Part shown: piece by piece, positions 52,151 through 63,761 of the stretch
Layout of the letters: each line of letters begins with the position of its first letter
How positions within the stretch are numbered: the stretch's first letter is position 1
Origin: Liquidambar formosana
Taxonomy: Eukaryota; Streptophyta; Magnoliopsida; Saxifragales; Altingiaceae
Length of the DNA stretch: 64,000 bases
Reading direction: 5' to 3'
Assembly (NCBI GenBank): GCA_039720395.1
Contig: CM077831.1
Location: 33,329,067 to 33,393,066, forward strand
Notes under the pieces: model-generated
What the model saw: only the letters and a program-made list of their open reading frames with translations
Database searches by the model: none
Told to the model about the DNA's origin: nothing
Made by a program: the position numbers and the translations under genes

Positions 52151-54567
52151 ATGGCTGCTGCGTCCACTATTGGTCAAATCATTCAAAATCACAACAACAA
52201 AGGTAACAGCAAAAATGAAGTTAGCAGGCAAGATATCCAATCTGCCATTGCCAAAGCAGTCGAGCTGAGAGCTCTTCATGCAGCGTTGATGCAAGGAAAC
52301 AGCCCTGCCAATCTCAGATACCCATCTGCTTCCCCTGTTTCACGCCCTGTTTCTCAGTTCTCTGCTCAAGATTACCCTGTTTTCACTCCTGTAAGTTCTT
52401 TTATTTATTTTATATATATATTTATTTTGGCTCCTCGTTTTTTTCCATGAATTTGTTGAAATGGGTACTTTCGTTACTTAAATAAAACAGAGTTTATTCA
52501 CTGTCACTCCACTGCACCCCATTATTGCAGCTAGATTTTGCCTCAAATGGAAATTTATTGGGTTCATGATTGTAATTAAATGAAACCCAGAAATTTAATC
52601 TCATTTATTACAGTGATAATGACCTCTGTGTTCATTAAATCATTATTTATTTTTTTCTTGTCATCTTATTAATTTCATTTTCCATGAAACTTTTGATTTA
52701 AGTTATCCCTCCAGATTAAAATAACAGAGAAATCCTTAAAAAATTATACTTTAACAGTTGTTGCTGGATTTTACCTGTAAACCTATGTTGACTTGCAGAT
52801 ACTCTTATATATATATATATATATATCGGTCTCAATGAATTTTTCGATTTGGGTATTTTAGAATGACATATATTTCTTCAGTAATGGATTTTTATTTTTT
52901 TTTTTAAAAGAAAATTTTCCCAAAGGTTCATAGTGGAAAGTTAATTTATCAAATTATAATGATTAATTTTTTTGGGTTATTTAATTTTTGTAAAGTTTGC
53001 TGAGTCTGGGAAATTTTGACAGAGCTATGAAGACGAACCATTACCAGGATACCAACAAATTCAAATGGAAAATCGAACTTTACCGGATAGTTGGGATGAT
53101 TATAGGCTAGACATAGGGAATGAAAATGAAATCATCCTATCGGATTACAAGAAGCAGAATTTATCTTCAAGAAACGGATTGCATTCCGGTTCGGTCAGCT
53201 TAGAACCACATGTTTGTCCAGCTGAAGACCAAAAATCTGTCACTGGTTCTATTGCAAACCACAACATCACTGTGCTTCAAACGTCACCAAGCACCGAATA
53301 CTTCAAGTCCAGCAGGAGAAACAGCTTGGGTGACTTCAAATCGATATCGTCTTGTAATAAATGCAAGCCTGCTTTTATAAGTTCAGAAGCCGAAAATGTC
53401 ACCAAGAGCAGCAAGCATTCTAATATTGTTGTACCATTAACAGATTCTCATTCATCAATGCAATCTCAACCCAAGAACCGGGGCATGATCCTTTCATGGT
53501 TGTTCCCTCGGTCAAAGAAGAAGCACAAGAACGAGTACTCCCCAAATCGAGCAGAATCTGAGGAAGTATCCCAAATTTTCAAGGATTTGGGGATAATGTC
53601 CATCGAAACATTGAAAAAAGAGCTCATTGAAGCAAACGAGAATAGAGATGCCGCTTTGATGGAGGTTGCTGAGATGAGATCATCATTGGGGGAGCTGAAA
53701 CAGAAGCTGGAGTACTTGGAACTTTACTGTGAAGATCTGAAGAAAGCTCTAAGACAAACTGCTCAGGCGAAAGATTCTCAAGTACCCGAAAAGCTTGGGA
53801 ATTTTCCAAGGAGAGGGAAGTCCATTGATGGAATTGGGGAGAGCTTAATGCCTGTCAGTGAGGAAGTAATGGTGGAAGGTTTCTTGCAGATAGTTTCGGA
53901 AGCAAGATTGTCAGTAAAACAATTCTGCAAGACCCTTGTAGGCCAGATTGAAGAAACAGATAATACTCTAATGGACAATCTAAATTTGCTTCTTCAACCA
54001 TATAAACTGTCTCTAACTTCAAAGTACTCGAAAGCGGTTCTATACCATTTGGAAGCCATCATAAACCAAGCACTCTATCAAGACTTTGAGAATTGCGTGT
54101 TTCAAAAGAACGGCTCACCAAAGCTCTTGGACCCCCATCAAGATCGCCAAGTGCAGTTTTCATCATTTGTTGCGCTGAGAAATCTGAGCTGGAATGAAGT
54201 ATTAAGGAAGGGAACAAAGTATTACAGCGAAGAATTCAGTAAGTTTTGTGATCAGAAGATGAGTTGCATCATTTCAACTCTGAATTGGACTAGACCATGG
54301 CCTGAACAGCTCCTTCAAGCCTTCTTCGTTGCTGCCAAATGCATATGGTTGCTTCATTTGCTTGCCTTTTCGTTCAATCCACCGCTGGGAATATTAAGGG
54401 TAGAAGAGAACAGAGTCTTTGATCCTCATTACATGGAAGATATGTTCACTGATCGGCAGAGAGCACAAGGTCCAAGCCGGGTCAAGATCATGGTGATGCC
54501 AGGTTTCTATGTTCAGGACAGAGTTTTAAGGTGTAAGGTTCTTTGCAGGTATAAATCTGTAGCCTAA
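52151..54567 (+). CDS. IRKI: IRK-interacting-protein-like (GIL1/IRKI, DUF641-type), 594 aa
   Basis: Exon 1 (52151-52390) and exon 2 (53023-54567) join in phase 0. The N-terminus (MAAASTIGQIIQNHN, then ELRALHAALMQG) is followed by a long polar region, a coiled coil at about 272-330 (ETLKKELIEANENRDAAL, then LEYLELYCEDLKKAL) and a conserved C-terminal domain from about 364 (EGFLQIVSEARLSVKQFC, then WPEQLLQAFFVAAKCIW, ending MPGFYVQDRVLRCKVLCRYK). This architecture matches plant IRKI, reported as a partner of the receptor kinase IRK, and the related GIL1 family. I chose the ATG at 52151; the upstream codon in frame is GTG. Length is near that expected. It lies between H3 and UGT92A genes as in Arabidopsis, which supports orthology. 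Confidence 0.9.
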
Positions 54568-57500
54568 GTAACTTAAAAATAGTTCTTCATTTTCCTTTTC
54601 CTTTTCTTTTTCTTTTTTTTTTCATTTTTTTTTAACCAGAGAAGGTTGTAAGTTGTAACTTCAAAATTAATGTTGATAAATGTTCGATTGGGTTTCTTCT
54701 ACTGCCAAGTGAATTGGGTTAGTTGGGGATTAGATGAAGCAGTAGAAGGGTAAGTGATATATTTGAATCCTTTCTTCTAGGAAAACTTAGAACCATGGCA
54801 TCACCATGTCTTAACCAGGCTATACCAGCAGGCTTTGACCGACCAACTAACATATTAAATGCTTAGAGATTTATAATATATTTTACTTCATCAAAAAAAT
54901 ATATTAAATGCTTAGAGATAAGCTATAGAGTAGGTAGTCTTGGAAAGGATTTCATGATTATGTAGTCAAGTTAAAAGTGCAAATAAACTGAGGAAGGCTT
55001 TGAATTTTCATGGGTAGTGGGCTCTTAGGCTACACACCCAAAAAAAAAAAGAAAAAAAAAAGGGTTTCCATTGAGTCTCTTTCTGATTTGGTAAGCTTAC
55101 TAGAGAATGCAAATGAAAAGAAAAGTTGTGTAACTCTTTGAAAATGCATTCCCCCCGCAAACCAAACGCACCATTAGAAGTGGGTGGGTTTTTGTTTCTC
55201 TTTGGCATGTGGCTTCACTGTTTTTTCAGTGGCATAGAAATATTGAGGAATTGCTTGTCACATTTACATGGCTCTTCCACCAAAGATGATTGAGCATTTT
55301 TTTTTCCTTTTTTGTGGGGTAGAGGGGTGTTTTTAAAAATGAATATCACTGGGCTTCGCCGGGCCAGAATACTTGTTTTATGTGACAGAACGCGATGCGG
55401 CTCCCACCACATGCATTAAATGGGCAAAACAAGCAGGATCTATAGAACTTACCCATATCAGTGCAGTGGTGTACAACAAGAGACAGTTGGGCCTCTTGTG
55501 TTCCTCCCTGTCGAGTTTTTTTACCTGCGCTTCATAATCCCTCACTTTTATAAAGGGGATGTTGATGTCCCACTTCTTTCTCCTCCAAAATTTCAATTGG
55601 ACCTCCCAAGACTCATTGTTGTTCATCAATTTTTGTCCCTCCTTTTCAGACCATCTTGATGAGGAAAAAGGCCCCTAGTAAAATAGCTTTTCTGCTCATC
55701 GCTAAGATATGTCCAATAAATCTTTTTTGATAACTTTCCATGGCGTAATTGACAAGGATCCAAGACTCACAAATTATTTTCCTATTTATTTTATCAAAAG
55801 ATGAGAGTAAACACACCTAAATAGAATCGAAATCAAGACCTCGAAACCCCAAGTCCTTATTGGACTAGAACATGCCAATAAGATCCAAGGCCATTGGCTA
55901 AGACCCACAAATTTAAGCATCCAATTTGGTAGATTGACTTTAAAGAATAGCCTTCAAATAGATTTTGCCATCTAATTTGCAACATTTTGCGTAGTAGAAA
56001 GAAGCTAATAATTGAAATTGTTGAACCCACTTATTTGTACAAACGATCTTCTAAATGAGTCAAATTACATGTAGATTCCTAATTATTATTATTATTTTTT
56101 AATCCAAGCGAACATTGCGAGATATCAACCCTGTAGAATATATAGTTGCAAGCCCAGTCTGCAAGGTAGTAGGTAATTAAAAGTTTGAGCACTTTGATAA
56201 TTATTTTCAAATTGAAAGAAGGTCAAGATTTGATCATGGATTGTTTTACAATTTTGGTTGCCTTTGATTGCCTTGTACATGGTTGCAACATGTGCAAAAG
56301 TTAGTCCAAATGAATGATATACTAGGCTGAGCCGAGTTAGATTTTTTTTTTACTATTATTAACGATTAGAGGTATCTCATGTTTTACTTCTATCGAGATT
56401 TGAACCCAAACTATTCTCCTGATGTCTTAAACTTAATTTTGAGCACACCTAAAATGCAAAGAATTCGATTCCAACCACACGGACTTGGAAAATTTGGGTT
56501 GCACACAGTCGATATTTTCCTAAGGCGCGCTGAAGGACTAAAATCTTGTAACTTGTTCCAATATATGACAATGTTGATCTCAAATTTGTATTTTCTCACA
56601 AGTCACAAGTCATTTCTACAAGATATAATGTGATTAATTTTTTGACCCAAGCTTGGTCCGACCATAATTGCAACATTCGTGAGTCCAGGTAGCCCAGGTA
56701 AGACTAAACGAAAGGACACAGCCCATAAAGAGGATGTGAGTCTTGGTTTTGCAAAAGACGAATGGGTGAGGAAGCCTTTTTCTACAGAATTCAATGGTCT
56801 TCCAATCCCCCAATCAATCAGATCTCTACTGACCCCATAGAATGAATCGAAGACCAGTGAGTCATACTAATGGAAACATCCTCAAATCAAGGAGACAGTC
56901 AACACTGGAGAATCCTATTTCCAAACCAAGAGGAATTCCTCCTCCAATTTGTGCTTAGCTCTCGGTTCACGGCAACAGGGAGAAGACTTTCGTTGTGGAT
57001 AGAATGTTCCTTCTCGGCCCAGCCCATCAAAGGTCATGAAGTATGCAGCCAAAATGTAGATCCTTCATTCAATAAGAGTCTTGGTATGGGAACCAATCTC
57101 ATGCATGTCAAACATATTTCGAGGGCACCCACGAAAAATAAGAGGTAGCGTAGCCGTAACGTCCACGTAGGAACCATTTATTCTGCATTACCCAAGACAT
57201 TACATGTGAAATTAATTCACTGCTGGATTATCATGTGGCCACACATGTCCTGATAAGCCTTCAAAATGTCAAGAACGTAAATGGAAAGCAAAGAGTAGAT
57301 AGTCTTGGTAATTAGACCACATTAGTCCAAGGAATCCGTCATTGCCAAAAAAAAATAAAACAAAAATGACGAGAAATTATCATGGGAGGTGTTTTCCCAA
57401 CCTACGCTTACATAAGTGTGCTCAATTTATGTAGTGATGGATCATCTTGATATCATAACTTTTCATTTTTAGAGATTCCATTTTGTGAGACCTTGAAATT

Positions 57501-58380
57501 AATCCTAAAGTGGAAGGCTTTCAAGTTATGTTCCAAAGGAAGAGTCTATTTTCATACCTTTTTAGTTGCATCCGCACCCTTCGATGAATGCTTTCGTTAT
57601 TTTAAAGAAAAAAAAGAAAGGGTGATGTATAAAGGAAGGAGAGAGAGGAAAGAGAAGAGAAGGGAGAGAAAGAGAAATGACAAAATTACATATAAAGGGT
57701 GCATACGCAACTAAATAGAATTAAATCCTTGTACACTCATCCTTTTCGAGTACGTCTAGCATGACAGTCTTTCGTTACTAATTAGATACGAAACACAATA
57801 TGGGTTCCATATAAGCTTATATCCTATTCCGTATACACTTCTTGTGTCCGTCACTGTTAATGCCTTTTTATGTATGCATATATATTCGTCACCACCACAC
57901 TTTGAGCTTTGGCTTCCAAAAGTGAATTTAATGAGGTTTGGCTTCCAAATTGAATTATTAATGTTTCAACATGATTGTCCAGGTCTCTTTAATTATAAAA
58001 GTAATTAAAATATTTTTTTTAATTAAATTTATTGAACAATAATTAATGGATCCACCTGCTAAATATAGCCTTAATGAACTCTAAATTAATTTGGCAAATA
58101 AAAGCTCAAAGAAACCGCCACGCACAGGCCATGCCAAGAAGCCCTCAGCATTTACTTTTGTCAATATGTGTAATTAAAAAGTCTATTTAATACACCAATG
58201 GGTCCCACATCAGGGGTCATGCACTGGTATGTAATGATGCCAGGTCAGAGTGTGAACATTCGCATAAAACAACAAAAGATGAAAATGTTAAACCTTTCAA
58301 TTACACTCTACTTCATTCTCAACGTGTCACACGGATGACATAACGTAACCGTTTAGCATACGAGAAGAACTTCCATACAA
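54568..58380. other. Intergenic region
   Basis: AT-rich with purine tracts (about 57605-57690). Small ORFs at 55378-55629 (-) and 56870-57148 (+) show no recognisable family and no supporting gene structure. No RNA genes are seen. Confidence 0.55.
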
Positions 58381-58514
58381 CCGTTGTATGGCCAGCTGGT
58401 GAGACCAGCCAATGGGGAGAGAGGAAAGTGCCTTTATCAATGCAAAAAGTACACTGATAAATGCACTTTACTCTCTCCCCATTGGCTGGTCTCACCATCT
58501 GGCATATACAACGG
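58381..58514. repeat. Near-perfect 134-bp inverted repeat (hairpin)
   Basis: Arms 58381-58442 and 58452-58514 are reverse complements with about four mismatches and one small indel around a 9-nt loop. The longest uninterrupted match is 27 bp and includes GAGACCAGCCAATGGGGAGA. The outer ends are CCGTTGTAT and ATACAACGG. It lies about 185-320 bp before the UGT ATG and upstream of the probable TATA box. It may be a small MITE or a young small-RNA precursor; a similar hairpin is not seen before the second UGT gene. Confidence 0.9.
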
Positions 58515-58590
58515 TTTCATGCAAGTTTTTTCCCTCGCATACAGATTTTCTTGTTTTGGCATTGCCACCGGTGGGCTAACTTCCAAAGCT

Positions 58591-58598
58591 CATAAATA
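58591..58598 (+). promoter_or_regulatory. Probable TATA box of UGT copy 1
   Basis: CATAAATA about 105 bp upstream of the ATG at 58699, comparable with CTATAAAA 70 bp before the second UGT. Confidence 0.5.
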
Positions 58599-58698
58599 CC
58601 AAGAGGATTTGAGGCCAAAGCCTAAGTTGAAAGAGCCACCCAATATCTCCACCACCACCACCACCTCCTCCTCCTCCGCCTCCTTTTCTTTCAAAGAA

Positions 58699-60165
58699 AT
58701 GGCACACATAGAAGAAAACATAGTGATGTTCCCCTTCATGGCACAAGGTCATATAATGCCCTTCTTAGCCTTAGCACTAGAAATAGAACAAAAAAAGGGC
58801 TACACCATCACCTTCATCAACACGCCCCAAAACATCAAGAAACTCAGATCATCTCTCCCTCCAAATTCCACCATTCGCCTCCTTGAAATCCCCTTCTGCA
58901 GCTCCGACCATGGCCTCCCTCCAAACACGGAAAACACCGACACCCTTCCCTTTCATCTCATGCTTCGCTTCCTCGAATCCTCTTCATCTCTCAAACCTTC
59001 TTTCAGAGCACTCATCTCCAATCTTTTTGCCGAAAAACAGGGCCACCCACCTCTTTGCATCGTCGCCGACATGTTCTTTGCATGGTCTGCTGAGGTAGCT
59101 CACGAGTTTGGCGTGTTTCATGCGATTTTTAATGCTACTGGAGGTTACGGCATGGCAGTTTATCACACTCTCTGGTTGAACCTACCTCACGAGAAGACAA
59201 ATGCAGATGAGTTTTTGCTACCGGATTTTCCTGAAGAATCTCGAATTCACGTGAAAGAGCTTCCTGAACATCTTAGAATCGCCAAAAGCACCGACTCTTG
59301 GACAGTGTTTCAACAAAAACTATTTCATGAATGGTTAAATGCTGATGGGTTTTTGTTTAACACGGTGGAGGAGCTTGACCATGTAGGATTGCTGTATTTC
59401 AGGCGAAAAATCAGACGGCCGGTATGGCCTATTGGGCCTATTGTTCTGTCCATGGGAAGCCAAGCTCGTGCTGGAAAAGAAGTGGGAATCACATGGGAAT
59501 TTTGTAACAAATGGCTTGACACAAAGCCTTCAAATTCAGTTCTATATATATCGTTTGGATCACAGAGCACACTCTCTGCTTCTCAAATGATGCAATTGGC
59601 AATGGCATTGGAGGCAAGCGGCAAGTTTTTCGTATGGGTTGTGAGGCCACCCCTTGAGTTTGACGTAAACTTTGATTTCGAAGTGGAAAAATGGTTGCCA
59701 AAGGGATTTAAACAACGGATGACAGAGCAAAAACAGGGGTTACTAGTGCAAAATTGGGCACCCCAGTGGGAGATTCTGTCCCACAAATCTGTGTCTGCAT
59801 TTTTAAGCCATTGTGGATGGAACTCCGTGCTTGAAGCTTTAACCAATGGGGTACCAATAATGGCGTGGCCCATGGGAGCCGAGCAGGATTTTAATGCCAA
59901 GATGTTGGAGGAAGAGATGGGGGTTTGTGTTGGGGTGGCTAGAGGGAATGGTTGTGAGGTGAGGCATGAAGATATAGTGAAAAAGATTGAGTTGGTGATG
60001 AGTGGGACAGAAAAAGGTGAGGACATGAGAAGGAAAGCTTGTGACGTTAGAGAGGTGAGTAAGAAGGCTATGAAAGATGAGGAAGGATTCAAGGGGTCTT
60101 CTGTGAAAGCAATGGACGAGTTTCTAAATTCTGCATTGCTAATTAGGGAGAAGACAAGGCTCTGA
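58699..60165 (+). CDS. UGT92A: UGT92A-like UDP-glycosyltransferase, copy 1, 488 aa
   Basis: An intronless family-1 glycosyltransferase that should move sugar from a UDP-sugar to a small acceptor in the cytosol; the acceptor cannot be told. The N-terminus (ENIVMFPFMAQGHIMPF) holds the catalytic His18, and Asp124 in CIVADMFF is the usual partner. The 44-residue PSPG sugar-donor box runs from WAPQWEILSHKS through FLSHCGWNSVLEA to GAEQ, with the terminal Gln typical of UDP-glucose users. The ORF is open for 105 codons upstream, with an in-frame ATG at 58519, but the probable TATA at 58591 and alignment with copy 2 favour 58699. The leader has CCACCACC and CTCCTCC repeats. It is in tandem with the gene at 62286 and downstream of the IRKI-like gene, as UGT92A1 is in Arabidopsis. 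Confidence 0.93.
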   Translation: MAHIEENIVMFPFMAQGHIMPFLALALEIEQKKGYTITFINTPQNIKKLRSSLPPNSTIRLLEIPFCSSDHGLPPNTENTDTLPFHLMLRFLESSSSLKPSFRALISNLFAEKQGHPPLCIVADMFFAWSAEVAHEFGVFHAIFNATGGYGMAVYHTLWLNLPHEKTNADEFLLPDFPEESRIHVKELPEHLRIAKSTDSWTVFQQKLFHEWLNADGFLFNTVEELDHVGLLYFRRKIRRPVWPIGPIVLSMGSQARAGKEVGITWEFCNKWLDTKPSNSVLYISFGSQSTLSASQMMQLAMALEASGKFFVWVVRPPLEFDVNFDFEVEKWLPKGFKQRMTEQKQGLLVQNWAPQWEILSHKSVSAFLSHCGWNSVLEALTNGVPIMAWPMGAEQDFNAKMLEEEMGVCVGVARGNGCEVRHEDIVKKIELVMSGTEKGEDMRRKACDVREVSKKAMKDEEGFKGSSVKAMDEFLNSALLIREKTRL

Positions 60166-60910
60166 ATAAAAGCAACGATTAACCATCGTACATGCAATTG
60201 TTTTCTTTAGCAAAAAAAAGGTGTGGAAATGGGCTGTTTTTTTAGATATATATCTTGACTATTAATCTACAAATATTTGAGAAAATTTTTCTAACCTAGA
60301 ATCTGAAGTAGAGCATATGGCAATTTCTTTTTGCCTTATGTTGCACTGTTTGTGGATCAAAACTTTCTCAATTTATTTAATAAATATTTATTTTATTAAT
60401 GTGAGTTGGGTACTTATACGAAGAGTGTTTTGTATAGCAGCGCCGTTCCGCCAAATATCAACACTATAACACTATATGGATAATCTGCGAAAATTTGGGC
60501 TTGGGATCATTTAATGGCCCTAGGCCTCTTGCAAGCCCTAAGCAACGATGCACATTCAGTTGGGCCACCTCACGCAGTCTAAATTGTGGCCCACATAGTC
60601 CAATAATTCTTTGGGTTGGGTTGGGTCCTTTGTTCAAGAAATTTAAATAAATAAAAAATAAAATAAAATAAAATAGGAGGAGAAGAAGAACAAGGGGAAA
60701 TCATAATTAAGCTACAAACAAGGATAGGTTCATTGAATCCTTAATTGATTCCGTAATCGCAAGTTGAAACCCACAAGGCCCCAAGGATATAGAAAAGTGC
60801 GGGGGAAGTTTTGGGCTGGACCGGCGGTAACCAAATGAACTCAGGTTGTGTTGGGTTGGTGGGGCCAAAAAACTTGGGTTGAGTTCCGTTGGGCTTAGGT
60901 CCAAATCAAT

Positions 60911-61104
60911 ATATTCCGGTAGACGGCTACACCCCCAAAATTGTGTTTGAAGTAGGGGTGCAACTCGGTCCGGGCCAGTCCAAGCTACGGGTATATCTGG
61001 ATTGAAATATATTCCGGTAGACGGCTACACCTCCAAAATTGTGTTTGAAGTAGGGGTGCAACTCGGTCCGGGCCAGTCCAAGCTACAGGTATATCTGGAT
61101 CGGA
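60911..61104. repeat. 98-bp tandem duplication over a transposon edge
   Basis: The unit starting ATATTCCGGTAGACGGCTAC occurs at 60911-61008 and again from 61009, with only a few differences. It spans flanking DNA plus the first bases of the MITE at 61051, so it arose after that insertion. Confidence 0.93.
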
Positions 61105-61526
61105 CCGAATTAATTCAAGACCTCAAAAATTGGACAGAAAATTGTATTGGACTGGACCGGCAAAAACGATCTGATTCTCTATTTTTTTTTTGTTTGTTTG
61201 TTTTTGTTTTTGTTTTTTTTTTGTAAAAGGCAATAACTGTATTGAATAAGTATTATTATTTATTCAATAATACTTATATATGGAGTATAATATATTAATA
61301 TAAACATATAATTATATATAATCATATTTATTTATTTTCTTTGTAATTCAGGAATTCGGTTCGAGCCGGTTCTGAAACTCCTAAACCATAGACCAGACCG
61401 AATTCATCGGTTCTTAAAATTGTGGCTCAAAAACCAAATCGATTAGTGTTTGGCCTGATCAGACCGGATCGAATTGTTCAAAACGATCCGGTTCTCAGGT
61501 TTATCCCAAACCAAGTTGCATCCCCA
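61051..61526. mobile_element. hAT-like MITE, 476 bp
   Basis: The start TAGGGGTGCAACTCGG and the end CCAAGTTGCATCCCCA are inverted repeats. Flanking 8-bp sites GTTTGAAG (61043-61050) and ATTTGAAG (61527-61534) fit a hAT target duplication. No transposase. Confidence 0.82.
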
Positions 61527-62215
61527 ATTTGAAGTGCCATTACGCCTCTAAATAATCACAAAGTAGTATAAAAAGTATTTTTCTAACTGTAAATATGAAT
61601 CTCAAGGTTGGACCAATGGTCCAGAGACTCACACCTCAAGAACTAGAAGGCCTTAGGCTTGATCAGTCGGATTTTATCCAAAGCATTAACAAATGCAAAA
61701 GGAGGTGGTGGGACTTCATTATCGACGAGCAGCTAGTCACTATGTTGATTGAATTGTGATCTAAAATTGTAAATGAAACCTTATTGAAAGTGGTATAAGA
61801 CCATAATTTCAAGTGAGGCCTTTGTATGGAAAAGGTTTTAATAAGTGAGTTGAAGCCTTAGGAACTAGGGCCTAATAATCATCCTAACAAATACCCTATT
61901 AAGCCGGTCCTAGTCCAAGGACACTGAAGGCATTGGCATGCGTAGAGTGTGTGATTGTGACCTTAATTCTCTCTTTCTCCCTAGGGCTTTAATTCTCTCT
62001 TTCTCCCTGGGGTAAATAGTAAATGGAGCCACCTCATTACATTTTTCATTTCCGTGACGAGAAGCCGACAAGGCACTCGGCATGTATGACACGTAAATGT
62101 TCAATATAGGCAACTGCAAAGTAACGGTGGGTGAGGTGATGGTCCCAATTCAAAACAGTTCCAATGGTCAAAATTTAGGAGACTTTTAAAACCACAAACT
62201 CTTGTCTGAACAAGA

Positions 62216-62224
62216 CTATAAAAC
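62216..62224 (+). promoter_or_regulatory. TATA box of UGT copy 2
   Basis: CTATAAAAC about 70 bp before the ATG at 62286, followed by a (CTCCAC)n leader at 62241-62264. Confidence 0.7.
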
Positions 62225-62285
62225 CCCTCTGCATCTCCATCTCCACCTCCACCTCCACCTCCACCCACCTTACTCAATAGCAGCG

Positions 62286-63761
62286 ATGGAACAGAGAAGA
62301 GAAAATATAGTGATGTTCCCATTCATGGCACAAGGCCATATAATCCCTTTTCTAGCCTTGGCCCTTAAAATTGAGCAAAGAGAAAATTACAGCATTACCT
62401 TCGTCAACACCCCTCAAAACATCAATAAACTCAGACCATCTCTCCCTCCAAACTCCTCCATTCGCCTCCTTGAAATCCCCTTCTGCAGCTCCGACCACGG
62501 CCTCCCTCCTGACTCAGAAAACACTGATGGTCTGCCTTACCATCTCATGATCCACCTCCTCGAGGGCTCCAGCTCTCTCAAACCGTCTTTCACAAAACTC
62601 ATCTCCACCCTCATCGACGAGCAAAATGGCCATCCACCACTCTGCATCGTGGCCGACATCTTCCTCGGATGGACCGTCGACGTTGCCCACCAATTTGGCA
62701 TCTTCCATGCACTATTCAGTGGCGCCGGTGGCTTCGGATTGGCTTGTTACCACTCTATATGGTCGAATTTGCCGCACCGGAAAACGGATTCGGACGAGTT
62801 TTTGCTGCCGGATTTTCCAGAAGCCGGTAGTCTTCATTTGACACAGTTGACATCAACTATGGCAGCCGCCAATGGTACAGATCCTTGGTCGGTGTTTCAG
62901 GGCGGAAATCTTCCTAAATGGCCAAGTTCTGATGGACTTTTGTTCAACACAGTTGAGGAGCTTGACCAAATAGGATTGCTGTATTTTCGCCAGAAAATTG
63001 GAAAGCCGATTTGGCCAATAGGGCCGATCCTTCTATCAATAGACAACCGAGATCGCGCCGGAAAAGAAGCCGGAATCACACCGGAGTTTTGCACCCAGTG
63101 GCTTAATACAAAACCATTGAATTCAGTCCTATACATATCTTTCGGGTCACAGAACACCATCTCAGCGAAGCAGATGATGCAATTGGCGACAGCGGTGGAG
63201 GCTTCCGGCAAGAACTTTATATGGGTTGTGAGGCCACCACTGGGGTTTGACATAAACTCCGAATTCAAGGCCGACGAATGGTTGCCGGAAGGATTTAAGC
63301 AACGAATGGAGGATCAAAACAGAGGATTGTTGGTGCATAGATGGGCACCCCAAGTGAAGATTCTGTCCCATCACGCTATATCTGCATTTTTAAGCCACTG
63401 TGGATGGAATTCGGTGCTCGAATCTCTCAGCCAAGGCGTGCCGATGATCGGATGGGCGATGGGGGCCGAGCAGTTTTACAATGTGAAGCTTTTGGAAGAG
63501 AAGATTGGGGTTTGTGTTGAGGTGGCTAGAGGGGTTAGCTTTGAGGTTAGACATGGAGACATAGTGGAAAAGATTGAGTTGGTGATGAATGGAACAGAAA
63601 AAGGGAAGGAAATGAGAAGGAAAGCATGTGAGGTGAGGGAGATGATCAGGGATGCTGTGAAAGATGAGGATGGCTTCAAGGGGTCTTCCGTTACGGCCAT
63701 GGATGAATTTCTAAATGCTGCACTGTTGATGAGGAAGAAGAAGCAGATGGGGGCAGAGTAA
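62286..63761 (+). CDS. UGT92A: UGT92A-like UDP-glycosyltransferase, copy 2, 491 aa
   Basis: Intronless tandem paralogue of the gene at 58699, of nearly the same length. His18 (MAQGHIIPF), Asp124 (CIVADIFL) and the full PSPG box (WAPQVKILSHHA, FLSHCGWNSVLES, GAEQ) are present, so it should be active. It differs from copy 1 in the acceptor-facing N-terminal half, for example ADIFLGWTVDVAH against ADMFFAWSAEVAH, and LTQLTSTMAAANGTDPW against KELPEHLRIAKSTDSW. This hints at different acceptors. The ATG at 62286 lies about 40 bp after the expected transcription start; the in-frame upstream His-Leu repeat is leader. The C-terminus is basic (RKKKQMGAE). Confidence 0.95.
   Translation: MEQRRENIVMFPFMAQGHIIPFLALALKIEQRENYSITFVNTPQNINKLRPSLPPNSSIRLLEIPFCSSDHGLPPDSENTDGLPYHLMIHLLEGSSSLKPSFTKLISTLIDEQNGHPPLCIVADIFLGWTVDVAHQFGIFHALFSGAGGFGLACYHSIWSNLPHRKTDSDEFLLPDFPEAGSLHLTQLTSTMAAANGTDPWSVFQGGNLPKWPSSDGLLFNTVEELDQIGLLYFRQKIGKPIWPIGPILLSIDNRDRAGKEAGITPEFCTQWLNTKPLNSVLYISFGSQNTISAKQMMQLATAVEASGKNFIWVVRPPLGFDINSEFKADEWLPEGFKQRMEDQNRGLLVHRWAPQVKILSHHAISAFLSHCGWNSVLESLSQGVPMIGWAMGAEQFYNVKLLEEKIGVCVEVARGVSFEVRHGDIVEKIELVMNGTEKGKEMRRKACEVREMIRDAVKDEDGFKGSSVTAMDEFLNAALLMRKKKQMGAE

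Larger units (their letters stand above)
60166..62215. other. Intergenic spacer between the UGT genes
   Basis: Contains a 98-bp tandem duplication and a hAT-like MITE (60911-61526), a G/T-rich tract at about 61181-61222 and AT-rich DNA. No gene is seen. Confidence 0.6.

Noticed and set aside
55378..55659. Overlapping ORFs on both strands at 55.4-55.7 kb
   Set aside because: No recognisable domain and no promoter or exon structure.
58384..58698. N-terminal extension of UGT copy 1 (in-frame open region with ATG at 58519)
   Set aside because: It runs through the hairpin and a probable TATA box, is low-complexity, and does not match the start of copy 2.
59583..60197. 204-codon minus-strand ORF opposite UGT copy 1
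   Set aside because: Antisense shadow of the PSPG region.
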